A stretch of 64,000 nucleotides of DNA, from NCBI RefSeq assembly GCF_010668805.1, contig NZ_WUFT01000009.1, positions 62,001 to 126,000 of the forward strand. Direction: 5' to 3'. The notes under the pieces are model-generated. The model made no database searches and had not been told where the DNA came from. It saw nothing but the letters and a program-made list of their open reading frames with translations. Each line of letters begins with the position of its first letter. Position 1 is the stretch's first letter. This DNA comes from Rhizobium phaseoli. GTDB lineage: Bacteria; Pseudomonadota; Alphaproteobacteria; Rhizobiales; Rhizobiaceae. The position numbers and the translations under genes are program-made. This document shows, in pieces, positions 44,541-53,662 of this stretch.

Positions 44541-45899
44541 ATGAAGACAATGCAGATCTATGCCTTCGATATGAATTGCGTCGGGCATATTAATCACGGC
44601 CTGTGGACGCATCCGCGCGACCGGTCGGTGGGTTATACCGATCTCGATTACTGGACGGATTTCGCCAGGACGGCTGAACACGGTAAGCTGGACGGCGTCT
44701 TCCTCGCCGATATCGTCGGCCTCTATGACGTCTACAAGGGCAGCCCGGCGCCGGTGATCGAGACGGCGGCGCAGGTCCCGGTCAATGATCCGATGATCCC
44801 GATTTCGGCGATGGCGTATGTCACCAAGCATCTGGGTTTCGGCGTCACCGTCAACACCACCTACGAGCCGCCTTTTTTGCTGGCGCGGCGCATGTCGACG
44901 CTCGATCACCTGACCAAGGGGCGGATCGGCTGGAATATCGTCACCGGATACCTCGACAGCGCTGCCCGCAGCATGGGTTTCGACAAGCTGCCGGAACATG
45001 ATGCGCGTTACGACACCGCCGAGGAATATCTCGAGATCGTCTACAAGCTCTGGGAGGGCAGTTGGGATGACGATGCGGTTTTGCGCGACAAAGCGGGCGG
45101 CATCTACGCCGATCCCTCGAAAGTGCGAGCTGTCAGTCACGCCGGCAAATATTACCGGATGGAGGGCATCCATCTCTGCGAGCCGTCTCTGCAGCGCACG
45201 CCCCTGCTCTTCCAGGCCGGCGCTTCGGCCCGCGGGCAGGATTTCGCTGCACGCCACGCCGAATGTGTCTTCATCGCCAGCCCGATGCCAAGGGCGGCGA
45301 GATCGACCGTTGATGCGCTGCGGGCGAAGACAGAGGCATTCGGCCGCGGCGCCGACGCGTTGAAGATCCTGAACCTGATCAGCGTCGTCGTCGGGCGAAC
45401 GGAGAAGGAAGCACACGACAAGCTTGAGGATTATCGCCGGCATGCGAGCGTCGAGGCTTCGCTTGCGCATTACTCCGCCTCTATCGGCATCGACCTGTCG
45501 AAATACGGACTGGATGACGTCATCGACCAGAGTTCAACAAATGCCAATCAATCGGCACTTGCTTCAATCACCAAACAGGCGGCAAAGCCGGTGACACCAC
45601 GCGATATTATCGACCAGATGGTCCTCGGCAGCCGGATGAAGCCGATGGTGGGCTCGCCGGAGCAGATCGCCGATTATCTGCAGACATGGATCGAGGAAGG
45701 CGGCATTGATGGCTTCAATCTGGCACGGACGGTGGCGCCGGAGAGCCTGCGCGACTTCGTCGCTCTGGTGGTGCCAGTGTTGCAGGAGCGCGGCCTCTTC
45801 AAGGCGGATTATACCGAAGGGCCGCTGCGGCAGAAGCTCTTCGGCGGGGGGAACGGCAGATTGCCCGCCGCGCATCCCGCCGCCGGGTACCGGCGCTGA
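44541..45899 (+). CDS. FMN-dependent monooxygenase, NtaA/SnaA/DszA family
   Basis: 452 residues, luciferase-like TIM barrel. Family segments: MNCVGHINHGLWTHP at the start, TVNTTYEPPFLLARRMSTLDHLTKGRIGWNIVTGYLDSAARSMG (about 110-155; contiguous core is FMN binding) and LFQAGASARGQDFAARHAECVF. These two-component enzymes use reduced FMN from a separate reductase to oxidise organosulfur compounds, nitrilotriacetate or similar. An FMN reductase (48787) and a Met-type importer lie nearby on the other strand, which suggests sulfur-source scavenging. GAGGAG precedes the ATG. Confidence 0.9.
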   Translation: MKTMQIYAFDMNCVGHINHGLWTHPRDRSVGYTDLDYWTDFARTAEHGKLDGVFLADIVGLYDVYKGSPAPVIETAAQVPVNDPMIPISAMAYVTKHLGFGVTVNTTYEPPFLLARRMSTLDHLTKGRIGWNIVTGYLDSAARSMGFDKLPEHDARYDTAEEYLEIVYKLWEGSWDDDAVLRDKAGGIYADPSKVRAVSHAGKYYRMEGIHLCEPSLQRTPLLFQAGASARGQDFAARHAECVFIASPMPRAARSTVDALRAKTEAFGRGADALKILNLISVVVGRTEKEAHDKLEDYRRHASVEASLAHYSASIGIDLSKYGLDDVIDQSSTNANQSALASITKQAAKPVTPRDIIDQMVLGSRMKPMVGSPEQIADYLQTWIEEGGIDGFNLARTVAPESLRDFVALVVPVLQERGLFKADYTEGPLRQKLFGGGNGRLPAAHPAAGYRR

Positions 45900-45900
45900 T

Positions 45901-46554
45901 CTATCGATGATCCAACTTGGCGACAAGCCGGTCGCCGAGCCACTGGATGCCGCAGACCAGGACGATGAGGACGACCACTACGGCGATCATCACGTTGGTT
46001 TCGAAACGTTGATAGCCATAGCGGATGGCGAGATCGCCGAGGCCGCCGGCGCCGATCGCGCCGGCCATCGCCGAGGCGCCGATTAGCGTCACCAGCGTGA
46101 CGGTGAAACCGGCAACGATGCCCGGCAGCGCTTCAGGCACCAGCACCTCTCCAATGATCGTCCAGCGATCGCCGCCCATGGCGCGCACGGCATCGATCAG
46201 CCCACGGTCGACCTCGCGCAGCGACACTTCGGCGATACGCGCGTAATAGGGCGTAGCGGCGATGGCGAGGGGCACGATGGCTGCCCATGTCCCGAGGGCT
46301 GTGCCGACGATCAGCCGCGTCAGCGGGATCAGCGCCACCAGCAGGATGATGAAGGGGACAGAGCGGAAGCCATTTATGATGCCGCCGAGCCCGCGATTGA
46401 TCCAGAGGTTTTCGGCGATGCCGCCGCGTGCCGTTGCGACCAGCGCAAGGCCGAGCGGCAGGCCGGCCACGAGCGAGATCACTCCCGAGGCGACAGTCAT
46501 CAGCATTGTCTCCCAAAGAGAGCGAACAAGCAGTTCAAGCATGATCGGTGTCAT
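45901..46554 (-). CDS. metI: MetI-type ABC permease
   Basis: 217 residues with five hydrophobic segments and the MetI EAA motif (GLIDAVRAMGGDRWTIIGEVLVPEALPGI). The ATG at 46554 has GGAGG seven to nine bases upstream, inside the end of metN; a TTG at 46560 is the alternative. MetI is the channel of the D/L-methionine importer family. Ends two bases from the convergent monooxygenase stop. Confidence 0.9.
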   Translation of the reverse strand: MTPIMLELLVRSLWETMLMTVASGVISLVAGLPLGLALVATARGGIAENLWINRGLGGIINGFRSVPFIILLVALIPLTRLIVGTALGTWAAIVPLAIAATPYYARIAEVSLREVDRGLIDAVRAMGGDRWTIIGEVLVPEALPGIVAGFTVTLVTLIGASAMAGAIGAGGLGDLAIRYGYQRFETNVMIAVVVVLIVLVCGIQWLGDRLVAKLDHR

Positions 46555-47620
46555 AGCCAAGCACCTCCACCCGGGCGGACCGGGCCGTCAAGAATAGTTC
46601 GACCTTTCCGGCAAGCGCAGGGTCACGCGTCGGAATGGCGATGAAAAACCGCGCCACCGGCTGGTTCTGAATATGATCGATGCCGCCATGGACGAGGCGG
46701 AAGGAATGCGGCAACGCCACCGAGAGTTCGGCAAACAGCGCACCTTGTGCTTCAGGTCCGGCAAGATCGACGCTGAGGATCGCCTCTCTGCCCGATATCG
46801 CCGACAGCCGGCTGGCGATATGATCAGGAAGCTGCGGGCGGATGCCGCCGAGCAGGCTCGCGGTGATATCAGCGTGCGGGTTGGCAAAGACCGACCAGAC
46901 CTGCCCTTCCTCAACGATCCGCCCGGCATCGATGACCGCGACGCGATCGGCAATGCCGCGCACCACTTCCATCTCATGGGTGATCAGCAGGATGGTCAGT
47001 CCAAGCTTACGATTGATGTTCTTGAGGAGCGTCAAGATCGACCGGGTCGTTTCCGGATCGAGCGCCGATGTCGCTTCGTCGGACAACAGCAGCGCTGGGC
47101 GTGCTGCAAGCGCTCGGGCAATGCCGACGCGTTGTTTCTGACCACCCGACAGCGATGAGGGGTAGGCTTTCGCCTTGTCGGCAAGGCCGACGAGGTCAAG
47201 CAGCTCACGCGCCCGTTTTAAGCGCTGGTGCTTTGCAGTGCCCTCGATCTTCAGCGGTAGCGCGACGTTTTCCTCGACGGTTTTGGCCGAAAGCAGGTTG
47301 AAATGCTGGAAGATCATGCCGATACGGCGGCGCAGCGGCTGCAGTTCCCTTTCCGCAAGTCCGGTGATGTCACGGCCTTCGATCAGGATCTCGCCGCTAT
47401 CGGCGCGCTCCAGGCCGTTCAGACAGCGGATCAGCGTCGATTTGCCGGCACCGCTACGGCCGATGATACCGAGGATCTCGCCCTTATTGACCGTCAGTGA
47501 AATACCGTCGAGTGCGGCCGTGGTTCCGAACCGCCGCTTGACGTCGGTTAGCCTCACCACTTCCTCGGCCGCCGCTTGCGGCTGCGCTTCGATCACCGTG
47601 GTGGAAACAAAGGAATTCAT
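46535..47620 (-). CDS. metN: MetN-type ABC ATPase
   Basis: 361 residues: ATPase with Walker A GRSGAGKST, Q-loop in FQHFNLL, signature LSGGQKQRVGIARA, Walker B LLSDEATSALD and switch ITHEMEV, then a C-terminal NIL-type regulatory domain (about 265-361). In MetN this domain binds methionine and inhibits transport. Overlaps metI by about 20 bases. Confidence 0.92.
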   Translation of the reverse strand: MNSFVSTTVIEAQPQAAAEEVVRLTDVKRRFGTTAALDGISLTVNKGEILGIIGRSGAGKSTLIRCLNGLERADSGEILIEGRDITGLAERELQPLRRRIGMIFQHFNLLSAKTVEENVALPLKIEGTAKHQRLKRARELLDLVGLADKAKAYPSSLSGGQKQRVGIARALAARPALLLSDEATSALDPETTRSILTLLKNINRKLGLTILLITHEMEVVRGIADRVAVIDAGRIVEEGQVWSVFANPHADITASLLGGIRPQLPDHIASRLSAISGREAILSVDLAGPEAQGALFAELSVALPHSFRLVHGGIDHIQNQPVARFFIAIPTRDPALAGKVELFLTARSARVEVLGYDTDHA

Positions 47621-47644
47621 GTGTTTATCCTTGCAAACACGGAA

Positions 47645-47675
47645 GGCGGCCCGAGCAAGGAAAGCCCGGACCGCC
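47645..47675 (-). other. Intercistronic stem-loop between metQ and metN
   Basis: GGCGGCCCG (47645-47653) pairs with CGGACCGCC (47667-47675), one mismatch, in the 89-base gap between metQ and metN. No T-run follows. Same position relative to the binding-protein gene as the stem-loops of the two CUT1 operons in this window. Confidence 0.45.
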
Positions 47676-47709
47676 TCTCGGCAGGCCTTAACCCTGGCCT
47701 AATTTCGGA

Positions 47710-48543
47710 TCAATAGGCGCTGAGACCCGTTCCCTTGTAGACCTTGTCGAACTCGGCCTTGACGGTATCGTTCTGATAGGAAGAGACAAGTGTCTTGACC
47801 CACTCGGCGTCCTTGTTCTCGTCTTTGACGGCAATGAAGTTGCGGTAGGGATTGTCAGCGATCGGCTCCTGGGCAATACGCTCGGCCGGCGAGAGACCGC
47901 TCTTCAGCGCCCAGTCGGTGTTGACGATCCCGGCATCCAGATCATCGATCGAACGGCCGACGATGCCGGCGTCAAGTTCCTTGATCTCGATTTTCTTCGG
48001 ATTGTCGCTGACATCGGCGACGGTCGCGAGAATGCCTGTGCCGTCGTTCAGTTTGATCAGCCCTTCGCTCTGGAGAACGCGTAGCGCCCGGCCTTCGTTC
48101 GAGGGATCGTTTGGCACGCCGATGACGGCACCTTCCGGAATTTCGGCAACGGACTTGTACTTCTTGGTGTAGAGGCCGATCGGCCAAACCCCGGTATAGC
48201 CGACCCGAACGATATGATAGCCGTGCTGCTTGATCTGGTTGTCGAGATAGGGCTGGTGCTGGAAAGCGTTGGCGTCAAGTTCGCCACGCTCCAGCGCTTC
48301 ATTCGGCTGCGTATAGTCGTTGAAGGTGATGGTCTCGATCTTGAGGCCATTCTTGGCCGCCTCGCTGGTGACAACGCCCCAGATGTCTTCCTCTTCGCCC
48401 GCCATGATGCCGACCTTGATCGACTTATCCTCGGCAAAGGAAGGAGCGGGTGCTCCAAAGGCAAAGAGCGCGGCAGCGGAACCCGCGGCAAGGACCGCCC
48501 GGCGCGAAAACTGGAATCCATGATGATTTTTGTTCTTGGTCAT
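47710..48543 (-). CDS. metQ: MetQ/NlpA-type substrate-binding protein
   Basis: 277 residues. An N-terminal SRRAVLAAGSAAALFAFG signal with twin arginine looks Tat-like and lacks a lipobox cysteine, unlike many MetQ lipoproteins. The mature part (IKVGIMAGEEEDIWGVV; NAFQHQPYLDNQI) is NlpA/MetQ. Start at 48543 is chosen because GGGATAT lies upstream and the signal begins there. The ligand is probably methionine or another sulfur compound, given the nearby FMN-dependent oxygenase and reductase. Confidence 0.9.
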   Translation of the reverse strand: MTKNKNHHGFQFSRRAVLAAGSAAALFAFGAPAPSFAEDKSIKVGIMAGEEEDIWGVVTSEAAKNGLKIETITFNDYTQPNEALERGELDANAFQHQPYLDNQIKQHGYHIVRVGYTGVWPIGLYTKKYKSVAEIPEGAVIGVPNDPSNEGRALRVLQSEGLIKLNDGTGILATVADVSDNPKKIEIKELDAGIVGRSIDDLDAGIVNTDWALKSGLSPAERIAQEPIADNPYRNFIAVKDENKDAEWVKTLVSSYQNDTVKAEFDKVYKGTGLSAY

Positions 48544-48667
48544 TTTATATCCCGTCTGACTGGATGAGGCCAAGCGCCCCAAGCTGATCGATCATGGCAA
48601 ATGCCCGCCACGGGCGCGAAGCACGAATGTCTGATGTGGTGGAAGGCTCGGAAAAACTCTTGCACTG

Positions 48668-48683
48668 CTGTCGATATCGGCAG
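48668..48683. promoter_or_regulatory. Near-perfect 16-bp palindrome upstream of metQ
   Basis: CTGTCGATATCGGCAG has one mismatched pair (T/G) in an otherwise symmetrical 16-bp dyad, 125 bases upstream of the metQ start. It may be an operator for the importer operon. No SAM-II or other riboswitch motif is seen between it and metQ. Confidence 0.35.
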
Positions 48684-48745
48684 GATAAATTTCCATCAAA
48701 TTTGTGAACTATGACGACTTTCCCAACGGCTCCTAAAAGCGAAAA

Positions 48746-48762
48746 GGCGCCTCGGGGGCGCC
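48746..48762 (-). terminator. Intrinsic terminator of the FMN reductase gene
   Basis: GGCGCC (48746-48751) and GGCGCC (48757-48762) form a stem with a five-base loop; on the minus strand it is followed by TTTTCGCTTTT. It lies 25 bases after the FMN reductase stop, so metQ must have its own promoter. Confidence 0.75.
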
Positions 48763-48786
48763 GTTTCAGACCCGTTTCGACACTCT

Positions 48787-49347
48787 TCATTCGGCAGCGA
48801 TAAGAGCGTGACCCCGGCTGGGAAAGAAGGCCGCGAGCTCACTGATAACCTCGGTGATGCGGTTGGAAAGCGGTTCTGATGAGACACGGTAATCGGTGAA
48901 GTCCCGGTCAGACGCGTAGACGGCCGTCGGCAGCGTGTGCGACATGAAGAAGCCGAAGAGCGGGCGCAGTTGATGCTCGACCATCAGCGCATGGCGGTCG
49001 CCGCCGCCGGTCGCGGTGATGATGATCGGTTTGGCGCGCAGCTCATGCGGGTCGATCAGGTCGATCAGATGTTTGAAGAGGCCGGGATAGCTGCCCTTGT
49101 AGGTCGGCGCGCCGATGACCAGCAGATCGGCATTGACGATGTCGTCGATGACCTCCTTTGCGCGATTGTCAAGATCGTCACGGCGCAGCGCCTGGCCAAG
49201 CGAGGGGCCGACATCGGTCAGATCGTAGAGAGTGTTGTCGAAGCCGTATTTTTCACCGGCAAGGCCGGCGATGTTTTCGACCAGCGTGAAGGTCTTCGAG
49301 GGGCGGTTGAAGCTACCCGCCAGGCCGACCAGTTTGTAAGCAGACAT
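48787..49347 (-). CDS. NAD(P)H-dependent FMN reductase
   Basis: 186 residues of the flavodoxin-fold reductase family (SsuE/MsuE-like). The phosphate-binding loop LAGSFNRPSKT and the flavin-contact GAPTYKGSYPGLFKHLIDL are present. It supplies reduced FMN to two-component monooxygenases such as the one at 44541. A dyad CTAT-AAAA-ATAG at 49392-49403 in its AT-rich upstream region may be part of its promoter or operator. GGAAGGAAA precedes the ATG. Confidence 0.9.
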   Translation of the reverse strand: MSAYKLVGLAGSFNRPSKTFTLVENIAGLAGEKYGFDNTLYDLTDVGPSLGQALRRDDLDNRAKEVIDDIVNADLLVIGAPTYKGSYPGLFKHLIDLIDPHELRAKPIIITATGGGDRHALMVEHQLRPLFGFFMSHTLPTAVYASDRDFTDYRVSSEPLSNRITEVISELAAFFPSRGHALIAAE

Positions 49348-49555
49348 GCCAATTTCCTTCCGATATCGTGCCGCGACCGGACAGATAATATCTATAAAAA
49401 TAGTGGATTAAAGGAAGCCTATCCCTCTTCATCGTGATGAGGAGAAAAATACATTCTCATCTGCAGGTGATCGCCTGCCTGCGACACCGCATCAGTATCG
49501 ACCCGGAATATGGCGGATATTCCGGGCCGATGCGTTGTCGAAGCGCGATATCGCC

Positions 49556-50758
49556 TCAGACTGGTTTTGGCTTCGGGATGCGTGGCAGGAAGACCGTCAG
49601 GAGGCCGAGCAGCGGCAGGTAGGAGCAAATGCGGTAGACGAAATCGATGCCGTGAGTATCGGCGAAACTGCCGAGCAATGCTGCACCCAGCCCCCCTGCC
49701 CCGAATGCAAAGCCGAAAAAGACGCCGGCAATCAGGCCGACGCGCCCGGGCACCAATTCCTGGGCGAAGACCACGATCGCCGAGAAGGCCGAAGCGAAGA
49801 TCAGGCCGATGACGACGCTGAGGATGCCGGTCCAGAAAAGGTTCGCATAGGGCAGGAGAAGCGCGAAAGGAATGACGCCGAGGATAGAGAACCAGATGAC
49901 GAAACGGGCGCCGAAGCGATCGCCGATCGGCCCGCCGAGGAACGTGCCGACGGCGACCGAGCCGAGGAACAGAAAGAGCATCAGCTGTGCCTGCTGTATG
50001 CTCAGCGCAAACTTGTCGATGACATAGAAGGTGAAATAGCTCGACACGCTCGCCATGTAAACATTCTTTGTTGCCGTCAGCAGGACGAGAATCAGCAGCG
50101 CCCAGACGACCCTGTTCTGCGGCAGCGGCAGGGTCCGGCTTGCGGGCGGCTTGCTGGCGTTCTGGCGCCTGTGGCTCATGTACCAGTTGCCGACCCAGCT
50201 CAGCACGACCATGCCGACCATGGCGATGCCCGCGAACCAGGAGACGCTGTGCTGGCCGAGCGGCAGCACGATGAAGGCGGCAAGCAGCGGGCCGATCGCC
50301 TGGCCGGCATTACCGCCGACCTGGAAGAACGACTGCGCAAAACCGTGGCGACCGCCGGAGGCAAGACGGGCGACCCGCGAGGATTCCGGATGGAAGACCG
50401 CCGAACCGAAACCGATCAGGCTAGCGGCGGCAAGCAGCAATGCGAAGCTTCCGGCGTTGCCAAGCAGGATGAGGCCGCAGAAGGTGCTCGCCATGCCGAC
50501 CGGCAGGGAATAGGGCATCGGCCAGCGGTCGGTGACGATGCCGACCAGTGGCTGCAGCAGTGAAGCGGTGACCTGGAAGGTCATCGTCAGGAGGCCGATT
50601 TGAACAAAATCGAGATCGTAATTCGCCTTGAACAGCGGGTAGAGCGAGGCGAGCAGCGACTGCATGATGTCATTCAGCATATGGCAGAAGCTGACCGCCA
50701 CCAGGATGGACATCGTTGTTTTTTGGAAACGGGGCGCGGTCTCGGCAACTGTTGCCAT
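49556..50758 (-). CDS. MFS efflux transporter, fosmidomycin-resistance (Fsr) type
   Basis: About 400 residues with 12 hydrophobic segments. CHMLNDIMQSLLASLYPLFK in the first helix region and FHPESSRVARLASGGRHGFAQS in the central part are characteristic of the Fsr branch of the major facilitator superfamily. Such proteins export small toxic compounds by proton antiport. The ATG at 50758 has AGGAGG seven bases upstream; an ATG at 50764 lies almost on it. Confidence 0.88.
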   Translation of the reverse strand: MATVAETAPRFQKTTMSILVAVSFCHMLNDIMQSLLASLYPLFKANYDLDFVQIGLLTMTFQVTASLLQPLVGIVTDRWPMPYSLPVGMASTFCGLILLGNAGSFALLLAAASLIGFGSAVFHPESSRVARLASGGRHGFAQSFFQVGGNAGQAIGPLLAAFIVLPLGQHSVSWFAGIAMVGMVVLSWVGNWYMSHRRQNASKPPASRTLPLPQNRVVWALLILVLLTATKNVYMASVSSYFTFYVIDKFALSIQQAQLMLFLFLGSVAVGTFLGGPIGDRFGARFVIWFSILGVIPFALLLPYANLFWTGILSVVIGLIFASAFSAIVVFAQELVPGRVGLIAGVFFGFAFGAGGLGAALLGSFADTHGIDFVYRICSYLPLLGLLTVFLPRIPKPKPV

Positions 50759-51113
50759 GGACATTCCTCCTGAACGGCCCGGTTGGTTGCCGTGCCGCGT
50801 CGCTTTGATTCGATGGATTTCGGGCGACCGGGGCTGGGAGAGATGATCAAGCGACGGTCGCTGAAGTGCATTTAGCGTAAGCTTGGGGTCAATCACAGCC
50901 CAGTTTCATCGGGATCGGTACGGGTTTTGTTCGATTTGCCCTTTTGTCGCCAAGGCCTGCGTCGCGTCACCTCTGACATGAGGGGCTTTCATACCACAAT
51001 TGATCGCCATCGCGGCGTATATAGCCTACGATGTAAAAACAACCATGGAAAACTGTGGCGCGGGATACTACAGCTGCGAAGATGGAAAATGCGATTGAGG
51101 CTGAAAACACACG
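50759..51113. other. Divergent intergenic region
   Basis: About 355 bases between the Fsr-type exporter and the XRE regulator. A small CCTC-N6-GAGG dyad occurs near 50977-50990, and an AT-rich TATATAG stretch near 51019-51025 may belong to the regulator's promoter. No gene or structured RNA is convincing. Confidence 0.35.
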
Positions 51114-51572
51114 ATGAATGTCAAGACACCGAATGCGATAGACGGCTATGTCGGAGCGCGCATTAGAATGCGCCGGCAGTTGCTCGGAATGAGCCAGGAA
51201 CGGCTTGCCGACCAAATCGGCGTGACCTTCCAGCAGGTTCAGAAATACGAGAAGGGCATCAACCGCATCGGCGCGAGCCGTCTGCAGCGCATAGCCGAGG
51301 TTCTTCATACGTCGCCGAGCTTCTTCTTTGAACAGGAAAATTCCGAGCCGTTGACGTTGCAAGGGCTGGAACTGCCCGCAAACACTGATCCGGTCGTCGA
51401 ATTCCTCAGAACCAAAGAGGGATTGGTGCTCAATCGTGCGTTTCTGAAGATTGCCGACCGGAAAATCCGCGAATCGGTCATTGCACTGGTGAAGGCAATG
51501 GCGCAGACGGAAAGCCGCAGTGTAACATTGGCCGCCTCTGCAGCGGATATCACCCTTCCGCTTGGAGAATAG
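51114..51572 (+). CDS. XRE-family helix-turn-helix regulator
   Basis: 152 residues. A Cro/CI-type helix-turn-helix occupies about residues 12-70 (RIRMRRQLLGMSQERLADQIGVTFQQVQKYEKG), followed by a short alpha-helical C-terminal part. This compact layout is common in rhizobial regulators. It ends 14 bases before the SARP/TPR gene, so the two are probably co-transcribed. Confidence 0.92.
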   Translation: MNVKTPNAIDGYVGARIRMRRQLLGMSQERLADQIGVTFQQVQKYEKGINRIGASRLQRIAEVLHTSPSFFFEQENSEPLTLQGLELPANTDPVVEFLRTKEGLVLNRAFLKIADRKIRESVIALVKAMAQTESRSVTLAASAADITLPLGE

Positions 51573-51586
51573 TCAGGCATATTCTC

Positions 51587-53533
51587 ATGAAACTCCGGCT
51601 CGAGTCATTTGGTGAGTTGCGGTTGATCGACCCGGCCGGGAAACCAGCGGCTTTTCCGGAAAAGGGTCTACTGGCGATTTGTTATTTGCTGGACCGTGAT
51701 CTGCGCGAAGGGGCTGGGAGCGAATTTCCACGCTCGGCGCTGGCGCGGTTCTTGTGGGACAGCCATGACAATTCTGACATCATGGCCAACCTGCGCAAGA
51801 CCATATCGCGTGTCCAGGCGCGTCAGACCCAGCTCGGTACCGAACTTCTGATCTTCTCGGCGACCGGTGTTCGGGTCAGGCCGGACGCATTTGCTGGGGA
51901 TCTCTCCGAACTCGTCAACCCCGACGGCGACGACGCTCTTGGCAAGCTGCGGCGGCTGGTTACCATCTTTCGCCAGGATTTCCTGGCGGGGCTCGCCGAC
52001 CAAAGCGTCGGTACGCGGCAATGGATCGCCGGCCAGCGCGACAGGCATATGGCAATCCTGGTGGATGCGCTGAAGACGGCGCTGCCCGCGGCCCGGTCGC
52101 GAGAGGATGTGAGCCTGATCAAGGAGGCGGCGCTTAGGATTTTTCGCGAGGCCCCGGATGACGAGAACATTCGTCGTATCCTTCTCGAGGCCTACGAGTC
52201 CGAAGGACAATTGGAGAAAGCGCGCCGGCTTTTCGAGACCAGCAAACATCAGCCGGGAAGCAAATTCGATATCGGCCTTGATGTCCAGGCGCTGGCAGAG
52301 GTCCGCAAAATCTTTGCCGGCGGTCAATCTTCGCAAAGCGCTGCGATGCCGCTCAGCGACGGCGAAGTTCGAGTTCCTGGTCCCCTGCCCCGTCTGGTGC
52401 TGTTGCCGCCGGGCGGGACCGATGCGGGCGCCTCGCCGATGCTTTCCGAAGCGCTGATCGAGGACGTGACCATCGGCCTTTGCGCCCTGAACACGGTTTC
52501 GGTGGTGGCGCCCCACACGGCCGCTCGGATCGCACGCAATGCCGACAGAACCGACCTGATCCTGCGTCATTCGATTACTTATGTTCTCGACACGAGGCTG
52601 ACCGATCGTGCGGGCAATCGTGCGCTCTTTGTCCAGCTGATCCATGCCGGCAGCGATGAAGTCATCTGGGCCGAACGTTTCAGCCTCGAGAAGTACGAAT
52701 TGATAAGTCACCGGCGCGACATCGCCCGGCAGATCGCTCGAGAGCTTGCCGGGCAGGTTCGCCGGCATGAAACCATGCGCGATTCCTTCGAGGGCAACTC
52801 GGCTGCCTATCACAGCTACCTCATCGGTCTGCGGGATATCAAGCGGCTCGCCCTCCCCGATGTTCGCCGCTCCCGAAAGGCTTTCCGCGAGGCGCTTCAG
52901 CACAGCGCACATTTCGCTCCTGCGCTCAGCGGATTGTCGCGTACCTTTCTCGTCGAATGGTTGCTGACGGCACGGGGCGACAGCGAGTTGCTCGGACTTG
53001 CGGAGGAATATGCGAACCGCGCGATCGTCGCTGATCCTTCGCTTGCAGCCGGCTTTCGTGAGCTTGGCGTTGCCAAACTTTATCTCGGGGATCTTGACGA
53101 AAGCGTCGTGGCGTTGAAGCGCGCGGAAGAGCTGAGCCCGCACTATGCCGACGGCATTGCAAGTTATGCCGATACGCTCGTCCATGCGTCGCGCCCTGCC
53201 GAGGCATTGGCCAAGATCGAGCGGGCGATCTCCCTCAACCCACTGACACCGACCGACTACCTCTGGACGGCGGCGGGCGCGAATTTCGCCCTCGGCCACT
53301 ATGCCGAGGCGCTCGAGAAAATCACGGCAATGGACGACCGCACACCCGCCGACCGGCTTTCGGCTGCCTGCTGGGCGATGCTCGGCGATATGAAAAACGC
53401 ACGTATCTATATGCGCAAAGTGCGCGAGATCTATCCGGATTTCGATGTCGACAAATGGCTTTCAGTCGTTCCTTTCAAGGAGCAATGGCAGAAGGAACAG
53501 TATCGCGAGGCGCTACGCAGGGCCGGTTTCTGA
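51587..53533 (+). CDS. SARP/BTAD-like transcriptional regulator with TPR repeats
   Basis: 648 residues. N-terminal winged-helix region (about 1-95, LRLESFGELRLIDPAG...LARFLWD) plus a bacterial transcriptional activation domain (about 100-245, LEAYESEGQLEKARRLF). A middle segment (about 270-390) has the TolB-N-like pattern common in CadC/SARP proteins (LDTRLTDRAGNRALFVQL, VIWAERF). The C-terminal third (about 400-648) contains TPR-type helical repeats. No membrane segment is seen, so a cytoplasmic, DNA-binding sensor is likely. Targets unknown. Pairs with the XRE gene just upstream. Confidence 0.8.
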   Translation: MKLRLESFGELRLIDPAGKPAAFPEKGLLAICYLLDRDLREGAGSEFPRSALARFLWDSHDNSDIMANLRKTISRVQARQTQLGTELLIFSATGVRVRPDAFAGDLSELVNPDGDDALGKLRRLVTIFRQDFLAGLADQSVGTRQWIAGQRDRHMAILVDALKTALPAARSREDVSLIKEAALRIFREAPDDENIRRILLEAYESEGQLEKARRLFETSKHQPGSKFDIGLDVQALAEVRKIFAGGQSSQSAAMPLSDGEVRVPGPLPRLVLLPPGGTDAGASPMLSEALIEDVTIGLCALNTVSVVAPHTAARIARNADRTDLILRHSITYVLDTRLTDRAGNRALFVQLIHAGSDEVIWAERFSLEKYELISHRRDIARQIARELAGQVRRHETMRDSFEGNSAAYHSYLIGLRDIKRLALPDVRRSRKAFREALQHSAHFAPALSGLSRTFLVEWLLTARGDSELLGLAEEYANRAIVADPSLAAGFRELGVAKLYLGDLDESVVALKRAEELSPHYADGIASYADTLVHASRPAEALAKIERAISLNPLTPTDYLWTAAGANFALGHYAEALEKITAMDDRTPADRLSAACWAMLGDMKNARIYMRKVREIYPDFDVDKWLSVVPFKEQWQKEQYREALRRAGF

Positions 53534-53662
53534 GGCTGACGGCGAAAGCTTTAGGCCGACAAATCCTGTCACGCCCGTGTCACGCGCGTCTTTCGTTCAA
53601 GGGGATTAAGCTGTCTTTGTTCTGTCGGCATGCGCTGGCCAGGCAAGACGGAGGATTCTCAA

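Noticed and set aside
48544..48745. SAM-type riboswitch before metQ
   Set aside because: No conserved SAM-I or SAM-II blocks are visible; only a near-palindrome is present.
51668..53299. Long minus-strand frame opposite the SARP/TPR gene
   Set aside because: No ribosome site or domain; the plus-strand product has coherent winged-helix, BTAD and TPR structure.
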